This document shows positions 44,061 to 54,586 of a DNA stretch of 64,000 nucleotides, piece by piece. The notes beneath the pieces are model-generated. The model was not told where the DNA came from, searched no databases, and saw only the letters and a list, made by a program, of their open reading frames with translations. The stretch is from Branchinecta lynchi. Taxonomy: Eukaryota; Arthropoda; Branchiopoda; Anostraca; Branchinectidae. The translations under genes and the position numbers were made by a program. How positions within the stretch are numbered: the stretch's first letter is position 1; each line of letters begins with the position of its first letter. The stretch is taken from contig JAKZAP010000021.1 of the NCBI GenBank assembly GCA_023053575.1, positions 19,840,212 to 19,904,211 of the forward strand, written 5' to 3'.

Positions 44061-45145
44061 GTTAGAATTGCGGCCACAATCTGGATTCTTTTGTCTTACA
44101 AATGGCCGTTAATGGTAAATTGTTTGTTTAATTGATATGTTTTTTGATGAAAAAAAAAATGTCTAAAAAACATGTCGAAATAAATTTCATGATTGATGAA
44201 AGTAAAGTCAGTAGTCTACTGGAACAAGCGGAAATTGAAAAGACAAAGATGGACAATACTGTGCACCGAACTGCGATTTATGCTCAGGAATTGCGTTTTC
44301 TAAGTCAACTAACATGTGTTCTCACGTGGAAGGTGGAAGATGAGACGCACTTTGAGAATTTATGACTTTGACATTAGGGTGTTCGAGCAAGGTACTAAAC
44401 GAAGTGTTTGGAACAATCCTCGTTCTCATAGCGAGCATAACTGATTGTATGAGAGATGGCTTGAGCCGTGGGTGTTTGGAGATTCCTTGAGAGCTCAATT
44501 GTTGGTTTCACGGATAAATAGTATTAAACATTACGGGAACGGAGCAATCTAAGTCGGTTCAATTCAGTCTTTTACACTATACGTCTGAGCGCTTGCGCAC
44601 TTGTTTCTCACGAGCAAGCTTCTCCTCGACAAGACATTCATCAACTAGAGCTATCCCCAACAAGATAGCTTCAGGGGGTCTTGTTCCTTGTTTTATATTT
44701 ATGTTATGCAGTTTGTGTAGTACGAATAAATTAATGAATTAGCATATTACGCAGTAAAAATAGCGAACCAAGGCAAGTGTAAGAGCAATGAGTTGTCGTT
44801 GGGAGGGATAGAATCAGGGCCACATCCAGGGGGGTAGGGGGTTGACCCCACCCCTCCCTCCGAAACATGCACAAATAATTGTTTTATAGGCTTAAACCTC
44901 TGTTTTTTGTACTGACTGATCTAACCCACGGGCACCCCCCCCAGCCCCCCGAAATAAATTCCTGAATATGGACCTGGTTAGAATATAATTGTTTTAAATT
45001 CGGGTATCCGGGCTTAAGAATGAGTGGGGCTATACGGAAGCTGTTTGACAGTTCTAAACGAATCAGCTCGCTTGAACATTCGGCGATATTTTGAACTTTT
45101 GCCAGATACTCCTTGAGCCCAAACTGACTGGGAAACAAATATTCA
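44061..45145. other. No gene; spacer with a small repeat shared with 32878
   Basis: A frame from ATG 44159 to 44365 is hydrophilic but has no motif or splice support. At 44570-44607 cttttacactatacgtctga and gcttgcgcacttgtt match 32878-32915. The upstream K2P exon with M1 should lie in or before this stretch, but I could not find it. Confidence 0.35.
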
Positions 45146-45275
45146 AGCAATGCATAAAACGGAGAACCTGAAAACGGAGCCTGAGTTCGATAGCATTATG
45201 AGGACCCTTGCCAAGAAGGGCCGAAATATCGCTGCAAAAGCATCGTGGCTGACGTATCCGTTTTATGCACTGTTT
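45146..45275. repeat. Family 3 copy with short TIR
   Basis: TGCATAAAACGGA at 45149 returns inverted as TCCGTTTTATGCA at 45258. The core gacccttgccaagaagggcc is present once, so this copy has one arm plus its terminal repeat. Confidence 0.6.
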
Positions 45276-45539
45276 GACCTTCTCTTGGCATGAGTCCTCT
45301 TCAGGTCCGTTAGAGTGAAGGGAACTTTTGCTTATTCCAACCACCAATTTTCCTAAGATTCTCTACTTTCCTGCGAGGAAACCAGTTCCACGTATTCCTT
45401 CAGCCCAAATTGACCGCGAACCATGTCTGGTATTGCTAAACAAACTATGCCATGAATTTTTTGGCCGGCCTTACTTTTGGCTCAGGACATAGCTAAAATA
45501 GCTAGAATACTCGAGTCCAAGCTGACTGTGAAACATGTT

Positions 45540-45895
45540 TATCGCAGATACCATGGTACCTGATACCACGGTCTAAAGTCGTCTTTGCAATTATCGTGGT
45601 ATCTGGTACCACGGTCCAAAGGCGTTTTTGCAGTTATCGTGGTATCTGGCCAGTTAGCGTGGTATCTGATATTCAGACGGCCCGACCGTGGTAACTGGTC
45701 GTGGTATCTGAAGAGTCATCTGACTGTGTGTTTAATATCTGTTTTTCTTTTGGGATGACTTCAAAAAGCGCAATTTCGGCAATTGTCGTTTTTGCAAATC
45801 AACCGTATATCAAATACCACGGTAACTGCAAAAACGATTTATTGCAGATCCAGTGACCGTGGTAACACATACCATGGTATCTGCAAAAACACAAC
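45540..45895. repeat. Cluster of GATACCACGGT palindromic words
   Basis: At least twelve variants of gataccacggt or accgtggtatc occur in both orientations, some joined as gtttttgcagttatcgtggt. Spacing is irregular (about 20-60 bp). The edges tgcagataccatgg (45545) and ccatggtatctgca (45881) are inverted and may be the ends of one element. Confidence 0.65.
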
Positions 45896-45944
45896 CATTA
45901 AAATAATGACTAAAAACGGAAAGTCAGCTATGATGTTTGACAAA

Positions 45945-46139
45945 TATATTTCGGCCCTTCTTGTCAAGGGACCTCGTCAGGCTGTTGCTGGACTAGAAGC
46001 AATGAACCTGCAATCCAGAAATTCGAATCCGCACACTGCAGGTTCATTTCTTCTATTCCCAACGCTGTCCCTGACGAGGACCCTTGCCAAGAAGGGCCGA
46101 AATATCGCTGCCAACATCGTACCTGAGGTATCCGTTTTA
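45945..46139. mobile_element. Family 3 foldback, decayed copy
   Basis: Arms around atttcggcccttcttg (45947) and caagaagggccgaaat (46090), plus an inner pair agcaatgaacctgca and tgcaggttcattt. About 75% of the arm still pairs. Its right end is ggtatccgttttata. Confidence 0.7.
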
Positions 46140-46163
46140 TAAATAAATAATTGATTTTATTTT

Positions 46164-46395
46164 TCACCCAGCAAAAAGCACATAGCATAGACGGACTATC
46201 CTATCGTCGAAGAATGCTCTCCCATTGATACTTAATGTCATTGTTGTACTTCTGTACAGGTTGTCGAACTACTGTAAGTGGGTCAGTGATGTTGTAAGCA
46301 GTGACGATTTTACTATTTCGGGTCCAAGGAGGGAGGCGGAGCAGGAATTTACAGAAACAAAATAATTTGAAATCGTTTGAATACATGTTTCCCAG
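46164..46395 (-). pseudogene. LINE C-terminal fragment
   Basis: The - strand reads CKFLLRLPPWTRN and NITDPLTVV, closely similar to KYAKYLLGLPPWSS and GLIDPAVAV in the + strand LINE end at 61954-62136. Same family, opposite strand, lying just upstream of the K2P exon at 46476. Confidence 0.65.
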
Positions 46396-46475
46396 TCATC
46401 TTGGGCTCAAGGAGTACTCATGGGATACAAATAAATAAATAAGAAGTATCCGAACTGTCTTCGACTTTCTTTCAG

Positions 46476-46737
46476 ATCTTTCAATTGCTAGAGCAGCCCG
46501 CAGAATCTGAGCTCAACGCAGCGCTTGGACAAGAAATGAGGAAACTTGAAACCGAAGTTCTTGAAGTCTGGTCAAGAACCTCGTCGGAAGAAGAAGCAGA
46601 CCTGGCTCTTCAAAAACTCGAGCAGGCAATCATAAAAGCAACGACACATGGTGTTTCACTGAAGAGCAGGGACCAAGAGACGAAATGGAGTTTAACGGAG
46701 TCAATTTTCTTCGCAGCGACCTCAGTTATGACCATAG
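46476..46737 (+). CDS. K2P potassium channel exon: end of M1, cap, pore 1
   Basis: Two-pore-domain potassium channels carry background K+ current across the plasma membrane. This exon follows ttcgactttctttcag and starts in phase 0 with IFQLLEQPAE, the end of M1 and start of the cap. Then comes an acidic helix rich in Glu (EMRKLETEVLEVW, EEEADLALQKLEQAI) and finally WSLTESIFFAATSVMTIG, pore helix 1 up to the first glycine of the selectivity filter. It ends ATAG|gcaagt: the frame joins TIG to YGN of the next exon at 48592 only if this GC donor is used. Exon length is 262 nt (phase 0 to 1). The preceding exon with the start codon and most of M1 was not found. Confidence 0.88.
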
Positions 46738-46859
46738 GCAAGTTGGTGAAATATTCTCTTCTTCTGACTGTTTTCTCGCCGGATCAACAATTCAACCGGA
46801 ATCCGGTAAAGTCGAAAGGGGAAATTAAAACTAACGGGCCCAGTACAATTTGGGCGAAC

Positions 46860-47310
46860 TTTAAGCTTCTTAAAAGTTTAACCGAAAAGGGCCGAGATAG
46901 GACAATCTAGGTACCCATCACGTATTCACTTAAAAAGGCTTGAAGATCCGATGAAAATACGCTACTCTGTTGCTCCGCTATTCACAAATAATCAGTTTCG
47001 TGTAGTGGAATTTCCCTGTCAAACTTGTGGAACCTCTATGCGATTGTACCTGTGTTGTATGCTTGACGAAAGCGATTTACGAAAAACAAGTGTTCACGCA
47101 GTGATTTGCTTTCTCCAAGCACTGGCGACTGAAAAGCCGCGTTTCTATCGAGATTCAAATGTGCCGCGTCTCTTTTACGTTGTGGAGACGGCCGTAGATA
47201 TTCTACAAGAGCAGATAGTGTCAAATCAAGAAATCCCTTTTGCGGAATCCAATAATTCCATGTATTCAATTAGATGATACAAAAATTAGTTGGCTTTCAG
47301 TCAAACTTTA
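46860..47310 (+). repeat. Family 4 dispersed repeat, copy 2, in a K2P intron
   Basis: Aligns along its length with 12600-13060. A 108-codon frame (46951-47277) is open here but is broken by indels in the other copy, so it is not taken as a gene. Confidence 0.6.
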
Positions 47311-47879
47311 AGTTATCACCTATTATTTGTCTTCTTTATTATATTGTAATTTGTAAGGTGAAGCCTGCCTCTTACAGCCAAGTCTGGCTCAAAATATTCG
47401 TGACACGGAGTGCGGCCGTCCGTAGGATACTGGAGATCTTAGGGGAACGTGACTTTTGACGACTCAGGTACAACCAACAGACTGGAGTTTAGGGTTTTAA
47501 ATTGAAACTTCACCAGTTTTTGCATCAGTTCAGTTTAGATTCTATTGGACCAGTATGAACTCTTTTTAATTTTATTTTAAGTTTCCCCGGATTACCCTAA
47601 ATTATTTATGAAAGAGGGTATGGAGTTTTAGTTGTCAAAATACCATGAGTTCCGTGTCTTATTTAAAAATTTCTTTTGAAAATCAATAAGTATAAGATCT
47701 GTAACATGTATAATTTTTTTATTTTCACATGAACAGATAAATATTTGCATCAATTATCCAGTCAACCGCACTAGAAATACCAGTGCGATTTATCGATTGG
47801 AACATCTGTTTCAATCTAATTTGATCTCCTGAATTAAAAAAAAAAAAAAAACAGTAAATACTCGGAATTGGGTGTAGGT
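47311..47879. other. K2P intron, nothing recognised
   Basis: AT-rich intron sequence between the family 4 copy and the MITE at 47880. No exon-like frame. Confidence 0.4.
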
Positions 47880-48210
47880 TTCACTGTAAAAAGTCTCTCC
47901 TGAATCGGAAAATTAGTGGTTGCAAATCGCCGAATTCGACGATTTTTATTCCGGATTCGGAGAGTTAAATCCGATACATGACTGAAATGCTAGAATGCAA
48001 AATACTGCAGATTAGGATAACTTAATCTGCAGTATTTTGCATTCTAGCATTTTTTTTTTTCAACTCTCGAATTCGGATTTTAACGCTCCGAATTCGGATT
48101 TTAACTCTCCGAATTTGGATTGTAACTCTCCAAATTCGGAACAAAAATTACCGTATTCGGTGATCTGAAACCACTAAAGTCCGATTTAGGAGAGACTTTT
48201 TACAATGTAT
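47880..48210. mobile_element. TIR MITE in a K2P intron, with internal hairpin
   Basis: Ends CACTGTAAAAAGTCTCTCCT (left) and AGGAGAGACTTTTTACAATG (right) are inverted with one mismatch. Inside are four tandem copies of ctccgaattcggattttaa-type text and a long hairpin at 47986-48051. A half copy is at 62992-63125, and a smaller relative with the same first nine bases is at 48340. No clear target duplication. Confidence 0.7.
47986..48051. repeat. Perfect 29-bp hairpin with 8-nt loop
   Basis: The arm aatgctagaatgcaaaatac... (47986-48014) pairs without mismatch with 48023-48051, with loop ggataact. Transcribed with the K2P pre-mRNA on either strand, it would form a short, stable stem similar in size to a small-RNA precursor. 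That role is speculation. Confidence 0.85.
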
Positions 48211-48335
48211 CTTGTTGCTGTTTTTATTTGGCCACCCCGAAAAGGTGCCTTTCCTTGGATCTAGTGCGGACACTTCTGCAATGAACTCTGCAGACACAAA
48301 ACTAGTTTCACCAAGCTCATATAAATGCTCAGTTG

Positions 48336-48513
48336 CACTGTAACAAAAAAAAATCTTGTAGTTATTTGCTACTGGGATTAATGTTGTCTCTAAAAAGATA
48401 ATTTTATCTCTAAATCAGATTAATCTTATCTCTACTCAGATATTAGTATTAGACCCAGCATCTAATACTTCAGTTAACATTAATCCTTGTTCGGAGAAAC
48501 TTTTTACAGTGTG
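48336..48513. mobile_element. Small TIR element just before K2P exon
   Basis: Left GCACTGTAAC and right TTTTTACAGTGT are inverted. The interior has three ctctaaaaagataat or ttatctct-like words. It ends about 80 bp before the splice acceptor at 48591. Confidence 0.5.
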
Positions 48514-48591
48514 ATTTGAATGGAAAGCTCATTTCCTCATTTCCTCATTCCTCGCATGGCACTTCAGCTATTTCCCCATCATCTATTTCAG

Positions 48592-48957
48592 GGTACGGCA
48601 ACATGGCGCCATCTACGGAACGTGGCAGGATCTTCTGCATCATCTTTACCCTCATCGGTATCCCTTTTCTCGTCCTTGTTGTCGGTGAATGGGGTACACT
48701 TGTATCACGTGGAATCTCCTCCCTCTTAACCATCCTAAAGAACAAATTCAACTTCAACATTCAGACAAAAGGAAAGGTGGACCGAATCAAAGGATACAAA
48801 AAGCCAATGTGGTTCATGGTGATTGTCTCGATTGTTTCAGTGTACATGCTAATTGGGAGCTGCATTCTCCTACTGCTGGAGGACTGGACTTTTTTTGAAT
48901 CGTTTTATTTCTGTTTTATTACTCTAACCACCATTGGATTTGGAGATCTAGTCCCAG
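48592..48957 (+). CDS. K2P potassium channel exon: filter 1, M2, M3, pore 2
   Basis: Preceded by ccccatcatctatttcag and starting in phase 1, it completes the first filter glycine and reads YGNMAPSTERGR, M2 (IFCIIFTLIGIPFLVLVVGE), an intracellular loop with basic residues (KNKFNF, KGKVDRIKGYKK), M3 (MWFMVIVSIVSVYMLIGSC) and pore 2 with the filter TTIGFGD, then LVPG. The donor cccag|gtaaag leaves phase 1. Length 366 nt. GYG in pore 1 and GFG in pore 2 are the usual K2P pair. An intron inside this glycine codon is a known, widely conserved K2P position, which supports the join to 46737. Confidence 0.93.
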
Positions 48958-49478
48958 GTAAAGTCCAAGGCCTTTATGGGTATGTATGATTATAACCCTC
49001 TCTATTGGAGAAGCCTCTCTCAAAAAGTGTGTATCAATGCCAGCTAGTCAGTTAGTAGGTGTCAGCAGTTGAGCAACAGAAGTCTTCAGCCAACCTATTA
49101 CACCAAACGCTAGCGTGTCGTGAGAAATAAAACCCACCCCTAAACATAGCACAACGGAGCCCATATCTGGCAGCTCTGTACTTGCAGCCAAGGGATCCTC
49201 ACAACAAGTTTGAACTTGTTGAACAAGTTTGAAGCCTACACAACCTCTTCCTAACGTAAAATTTATAACCTGTGTAGTTGTACATATACAGCTTCACCGA
49301 TGAAGTTGAATGTAGTTATATGTGTGACATTGGGTTGGTCATTAATAATTAATTAGAAGAAGCGATTGTATTCTTAGTTCAGAAAATATTAAAGACGTAA
49401 AAGAATATCCATTTCCCTTTGGAAACTTAGACATTGGTTTGAATATCCTGGAAGCTGAGGTTTGGATATCCTGCTGAA

Positions 49479-50553
49479 ACAAGACCAAAGGTTTCGATGG
49501 GATCCCAAAAATTCAATATCTGATCCAGACAACTGGGTCTTGTCTTAACCAGATCCAGTCATCACCAGACTCCTTGAACATTTTTACAATTAAAATTCAG
49601 AAACAGATTAAGGCCAAATAGCTAGTCATATAAGAAAACCAAGTTCAGATATGGATTCAGCATGTATGTTTACCCCTATAAGTCATATCTGTTTTGACGA
49701 AAAGTTCCTGCCACTTCTGCCAATTTCCTGGTTTCGGCCGAACTCCAGAACTACTTGTCCGGCGAAAAAAGAAAGCTCAAAAACGAACTCAGTGTATCTT
49801 CTTTCCCCAATAATGGACATCTAATCAACTTCAAATAAAAATTTTACTTATAACAAATTTTCCGACTCCAGCCGGATTCCGGTCGAACTAAATTTCCGGG
49901 TAGAATATGATTGTCAAACACGGATTCAGCATCTTTTCTTACCCTTAAATCGGTTATCTAATCAACTAGAAATAAAACTTAAGCTTCTAACAATTTTCCG
50001 GTTTTGGCCGGATTCGGGGGGAACTACATGTCCAGATAGAAAACTTTTCACATAAGTGTCCAGGATGTCTTCTTGCCCTAAATCGAACATCTAATCAACT
50101 CCAAATAAAACTTTTAATTTTAACAAACTTTCCGGTTTGGGCCGGATTCCGGGCGAACTACTTGTCTGTCGGGATCAATCAACTTCAAATAAAACTTTTA
50201 CTTTTAACAAACTTTCCGGTTTTGGCCGGATCTGGGCGCACTACTTGTCCGATGACAAAATGGTTTTCACCCTCGTGTTCAGCATGTCTTTTTACTCCAT
50301 AATCGACTATCAAATTAGCTGTTTCAAAATATTTTGTTTGCCCCTTAATTTCAACCCCGTCCCCCACCCCTAAATGTAGGGCTACAAAGCCCATCTACGA
50401 ACCTGACTGGTCCGACGACCCAACGAATCATCACACCAAGTTTCATCAAAATATCTCATTTCCTTCGAGAGTTATCGTGCTTACAGACGGACAGACGGAC
50501 AACTTTTGCGATGTCATAGGTATCCCTCCACTTATGTTTTGGGATCCCAAAAA
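49479..50553 (-). repeat. Family 1 element, copy e, in a K2P intron
   Basis: From acaagaccaaagg at 49479 to gggatcccaaaaa at 50553. One internal unit is broken (gtctgtcgggatcaatcaac at 50164). The GACG strip has two to three units. Same orientation as copies a and d, 1075 bp. Confidence 0.75.
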
Positions 50554-51077
50554 CGTAGATTTTGGTAAAGCATCCTGGGTATTGAGGTTTCTAGGAATAT
50601 CTTTTGTGGTGCAACAGCGGAAGTTTGTGGTAACGGAGAGCAGGAACAGAAGAGCGGTTTTGAGGCAGAATTGATTGGGATGCCAATTAGAAATAAGCCA
50701 AGCAAAAGTTGTTGTGAAGAATCAGGAATTTTGTGATACCAATTTATCAATACAGTAAGTCAGCTCGAACTACCAAACGAAAGACTACGATCCCGAATAC
50801 GCCTTTGAAGAGTCGAGCAATTCCCCAGTTCGCACGCTATTGTTATGTTCGCAAGTTGGGTTTAGCCCACGGCCAGACTACCGATACTGAACCGGCAACG
50901 AAAGGTCCATCGCGGGACCTCGGAAGTAAAGAGTAATAACTTCATTGGTTCACTGGTAACGAGTGGGTAAAAACCTCATTATTACATATGTTGTAATGGG
51001 GATGCTTAACCGGGATAAGCAGACAATAAAAGAGTAAACGAAATGAAATTGAACTGAACTGAAAGTAGATTCATGAT
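50554..51077. other. K2P intron; probable LINE or SINE end
   Basis: A (ACTGA)n-like tail aattgaactgaactgaaag at 51046-51064 resembles that at 15586. A frame ending GPSRDLGSKE-stop at 50936 precedes it and may be the last part of that element. Not recognised further. Confidence 0.35.
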
Positions 51078-51530
51078 ACAGAGGCGTTACTAGCCAAAAT
51101 GTTTGGGGGAGCCCACAGAGGCATTACTAAGCCAAAATGAGTTTCCCTCCTATCCCTATCCATTCTAACCATTTCTTGAGATTCCCGGTCCCCCCCCCCC
51201 CCCCAACTCCCCCACAGCTGTCGAACCCGGTCCGGACTTAAAATGGGACGGAGAGACATGTCATCTATTCAGTTTTTAAGTTTCATTCCAATCCGATCAG
51301 CCGTTCGAAAGTTACGCACTACTAAATTTTCCGGATTCCCCCTTCCTCCACTCCCCCCGCCCAGATGGTGGGATCGGGAAACTGATTCTTTCCAAATTAG
51401 TCTGGCCGTGTCCCTGATATGCCCGCCAAGTTTCATCGTCCTAACACATCTAGAAGTTCCCTAACTCGCGATCTCCGAATTCACCGACTGACCGACCGAC
51501 AGACGGAAAAATGATCGATATAAAAGTTAA
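51078..51530 (+). repeat. hAT-C ends fused to a family 2 fragment
   Basis: Two hAT-C left ends lie 34 bp apart in direct orientation (CAGAGGCGTTACTAGCC at about 51080 and CAGAGGCATTACTAAGCC at about 51114). A family 2 segment with poly-C, ccgatcagccgttcg and caagtttcatcgtcctaac follows, up to gaccgaccgacagacgg at 51486. Confidence 0.55.
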
Positions 51531-51771
51531 CCAGGTGTCATTTGACTCGCTTTCAACCGTCTATAAGCAAAATATTCAAAAAGTGACAAAAGCGTAAGTG
51601 GTTATTACAAGTATTCGTAGTAAAAAATGCCTGGTTTGGCTTTTATTTTTCTTCTTCGGAGAGCATGTACTGTTAGCAGACGTTCACATAAGCATACCTC
51701 TACTGTATATATCTAGGCCCATAGTAACGACTGAGTTAGCATGCAGTAGCCCTAACAAGATTTCTTTTTAG

Positions 51772-51908
51772 CCAATATGAAACATCTCCTTCTAACTGCC
51801 ATATACGTCTTGGTCGGCATGTCACTGTTTTCTGCAATGTTTGAAATTCTACAAAAGAAATTTTCGGAAGGCTGGCAAAAGGTGCGAAGGATAACAATCA
51901 AAGTCCAG
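51772..51908 (+). CDS. K2P potassium channel exon: M4
   Basis: Follows gatttctttttag and starts in phase 1, giving ANMKHLLLTAIYVLVGMSLF then SAMFEILQKKFSEGW and VRRITIKVQ before cccag-type donor ccag|gtaaat. The LLLTAIYVLVGMSLF stretch is M4. The YVLVGLALF pattern at this place is typical of invertebrate K2P (TWK) channels. Length 137 nt (phase 1 to 0). The 2.8-kb intron before it holds family 1, hAT-C and family 2 repeats. Confidence 0.88.
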
Positions 51909-52311
51909 GTAAATACCAGCAGAACTATGATTTCGGATAGCTCACTATCAAAGGCAGGCTATAGATGTAGACCTGCCCAACAAACACACTTTTTAAAGAC
52001 AATTCATAGAGGTGGGGGGCATCCAACGAAAGAATCTATTTTCTTAGGAAGAACTAAAGAGTCTGTTTCTTATGGAGGCTACCAGATACTGTAAGGGTCA
52101 AAGATCACGTTGGAATTATGGACTTCTATCCTGCCTATAACAAAACTTAAATTACGCAAGCTTTCTTCAAAGACAGTGTTATGTAGGCTAAGGCACACTC
52201 AACCATGACATGTTTTGGAAACTGAGGAGACCAGGTAAATAGTGTGCCCTTATCTTTTTCTGTCTTTTTCTTTTGATTTAAACTCAGTATTAATTCCTTG
52301 CAAATTGTCGG

Positions 52312-52808
52312 GTGAATAAAACTACTTTCTTACTTTGCGGGGCTTCATTGGCCAAGATTATTTCCTATCCTAAAACCAAAATATTTCGCACTTACTGTTA
52401 CCAGTTATTTGGTATTGCGTTAGTGTATAAGCACTCTGTTCGGACGGATTATGGGCTCAATGTTTGTTTCAATAGCATTTTCCGTCGTTTGCTAAAGTTG
52501 AGCCGCTTCGCAAGCATGTCACAATCTCTTGTTCTGAACAGATGCTGTACATACAAAGAGCTTAAAAGAAAAGCTACAGTGTCGCTTCTTAATAGGCTTT
52601 GGGATTCTGAGAATCCGCTAATTGTTACTGCTAGCAACCATATCCACCACAGTCTGCCATTGTGGCGACATCTTCAGTCAGTCCACACATTCCCAATGCG
52701 GTGAGATGTGGAATTTTGTTGTTTACTTGTCTTGTTTATTTTGTGTGTTTTTCTTTCTGTATGGTCTGTAGACTGAATTAAAAGATATTGATTGATTGAT
52801 TGATTGAC
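52312..52808 (+). pseudogene. LINE C-terminal fragment in a K2P intron
   Basis: A + strand frame reads NVCFNSIFRRLLKLSRFASM, LVLNRCCTYKELKRK and NRLWDSENPLI, the post-thumb block of many animal LINEs. It ends at 52704 and is followed by a short 3' region and a (GATT)n tail at 52786-52808. 5'-truncated. Not part of the channel. Confidence 0.75.
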
Positions 52809-52893
52809 TAACAAAATATTGGCTACCCTGTTACTCCACATATATTTATTACAAAAATTATTTGTAGGCCTATTTTAATTAACTACCATAGGC

Positions 52894-53360
52894 TGACTAT
52901 ACCATGAGCTTGTAGCCTAGCACCATAAAACTTAGCTGAACTAATTTCCAGGCGGTCATAGACCTCCTCACTATTGCCATACTCAAACACAAAGAAGAAT
53001 CCACCAAACCCGAGTCGGACGAATCATCCACAACCACTGAGCTACCATGGGCCGATCAGGCTGATGATATCGCGAGCTTGTAGCCTGCCACTACAAAACT
53101 TAGCTGAACTTGACAGGTGATTATAAACCCACTCACTCTTTCCACGCTCAAACTCAAACAAAACTCCGAGTCGAACACTTCATCCGCAATCAATAAGCTA
53201 CCATGGGCTGATCAGGCTGATGATACCAAGAGCTTGTGGCCTACCACCATAGAACTTAGCTGAACTTATTTCCAGGCCATCATAAACCCCCTCACTCTTG
53301 CCACGCTCAAACTCAAAGAAGAATCCAACCCCGAGTCGAACGAATCATCCGCAATCATTA
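52894..53360 (+). repeat. Triplicated ~160-bp unit spanning a K2P splice acceptor and exon start
   Basis: Three tandem units hold gagcttgtagcct, an aacttagctgaact block, an AG acceptor (52951, 53116, 53275) and a coding-like stretch. The spacings between the acceptors are 165 and 159 bases, both multiples of three. Unit 3 continues into the exon that I accept (53276-53476). Unit 1 codes AVIDLLTIAILKHKEEST and unit 2 VIINPLTLSTLKLKQNS, then both run to stops with no donor. They could be alternative last exons or decayed duplicates. Confidence 0.75.
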
Positions 53361-53476
53361 GCCTACTGAAGGAGCTCGAGTCCTTCAGGGAGCGACTGAG
53401 TGCCGTTAAGTGGGAAGCTGGAGAGAACCCACAAGAACGCAAAACACCAGGAACAGACTTGAAGCTGGAGAAACAG
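53276..53476 (+). CDS. K2P potassium channel exon: charged C-terminal tail
   Basis: After aacttatttccag, phase 0 coding of 67 residues runs AIINPLTLATLKLKEESN, then LLKELESFRERLSAVKWEA and a closing DLKLEKQ before the donor aaacag|gtaaac. It is hydrophilic with a probable short coiled coil, as expected for the cytosolic tail that regulates K2P gating. Phase 0 agrees with the M4 exon end. Tail sequences are not conserved, so identity rests on phase, position and splice signals. Confidence 0.65.
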
Positions 53477-53715
53477 GTAAACTCAATAATGGTTACAATA
53501 ATATAATAGAGGCTAACGCAAAAGAAAAGGTTTACGGCTCTAAATATAACCACTATATAACCTTCTAAATATAACTGGCTTACGGTACGTCCAGCCATTT
53601 TCCTACCATGGCCCGACGGGCTTTTTGGAAACAAATTCATTCATTCTTTCATAGGCTACTGCTGCAGAACAATTGGTGCCGTCCGTAACGCGTGCAAAAA
53701 ATTGACCATCACTAC

Positions 53716-54106
53716 AGCCGCTTTCACATTGACGCGTTGAGGCTTTCACACTGAGCTACGTAACCTCTGGGTCGCGTTTGCGGCGACGCAACGCAGAGCT
53801 TGTGCAGACAAATAAAACGCAACGCAAGAGCAGAAGCAAGTTCTATTCTTGCGGTGCGTCGACGCGCACGCATCAGATTTGTCAGTGAAATAGAAATTTT
53901 TTTGAAGAAAAACTGAAAAAAAACTACTAGCCTAATGATGAGGAATTCAAAAATCAAACAGAAATTCCCCTACAGAAACCGAGTAAGGAAACGTAAATAC
54001 CCATCCACCGTGAAAGCTTCTCGCACAGGTGTGAAAGGTACGATACGCAACGCAAGATAAACGAATACGCGACGCATCGCAGCAACGCGTCGAAGTGAAA
54101 GCGGCT
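53716..54106. mobile_element. TIR MITE, 391 bp
   Basis: Left AGCCGCTTTCACATTGACGC and right inverse (gcgtcgaagtgaaagcggct) match at 18 of 20 positions. The interior has further cgcgtttgcggcgacg and acgcaacgcaag words. Flanking triplets are tac and taa, so the duplication is not exact. Confidence 0.7.
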
Positions 54107-54586
54107 TAACATTCAGTAGGTTATGCAGATCAAAGCTAGCTCCCGTCCTACCTTATGCGACTATAGTATGCACTCGGCATAGTGGAATTTATTTAGTATC
54201 ACAAAAGGTTGTAAGTTGTTAAGACTTGCCCCCCTTCCCCCATTGTATGCAGGTTCCACTTGCATGAAAAAGAAGGAGGCCCAGGCAAATCTGCACTCCA
54301 AACTCTGGTAGTTTCGACTTGGTAAAGCCTCAGCTTGTTTGAATCAGATAAGAGGAAGATGGCAATTAAAGAACCTGTTTTAACTACATTACTGCTTCAG
54401 TCTACGCTCCTAATCGTTCCTCCATTCTCCTCACTGCCGAGATTAACACTTACTACGTCTTTTGTAACCCCCCCCCCCCCTCTAATAGCAGTACACTTAT
54501 ATTTTTTCTTTATGTTCTCTTCTGCTTCTCTGTTATGTTATCTTCCTGATCATTGACTGATCAGGCTCCTGCTTTTTGCTTCTGAG
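54107..54586. other. No gene; possible minor acceptor at 54252
   Basis: A strong pyrimidine tract and attgtatgcag end at 54252. In the K2P phase this would code only VPLA before a stop, so it could also serve as a short last exon. A poly-C strip is at 54470. Confidence 0.3.

Noticed and set aside
44159..44365. Hydrophilic ORF of about 69 codons with an ATG
   Set aside because: No homologue, no splice signals, and follows an A-run. Considered as a K2P first exon but it has no membrane segment.
46738..46910. Continuation of the K2P frame past 46737
   Set aside because: The frame stays open to 46910 by chance, but the filter needs the join to 48592. The sequence after 46737 has no channel feature.
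48958..48989. Continuation of the K2P frame past LVPG to a stop at 48989
   Set aside because: A good gtaaag donor lies at 48958, and M4 is found in phase at 51772.
50733..50936. 68-codon frame in the K2P intron
   Set aside because: Ends just before a pentamer tail typical of a retrotransposon. No channel similarity.
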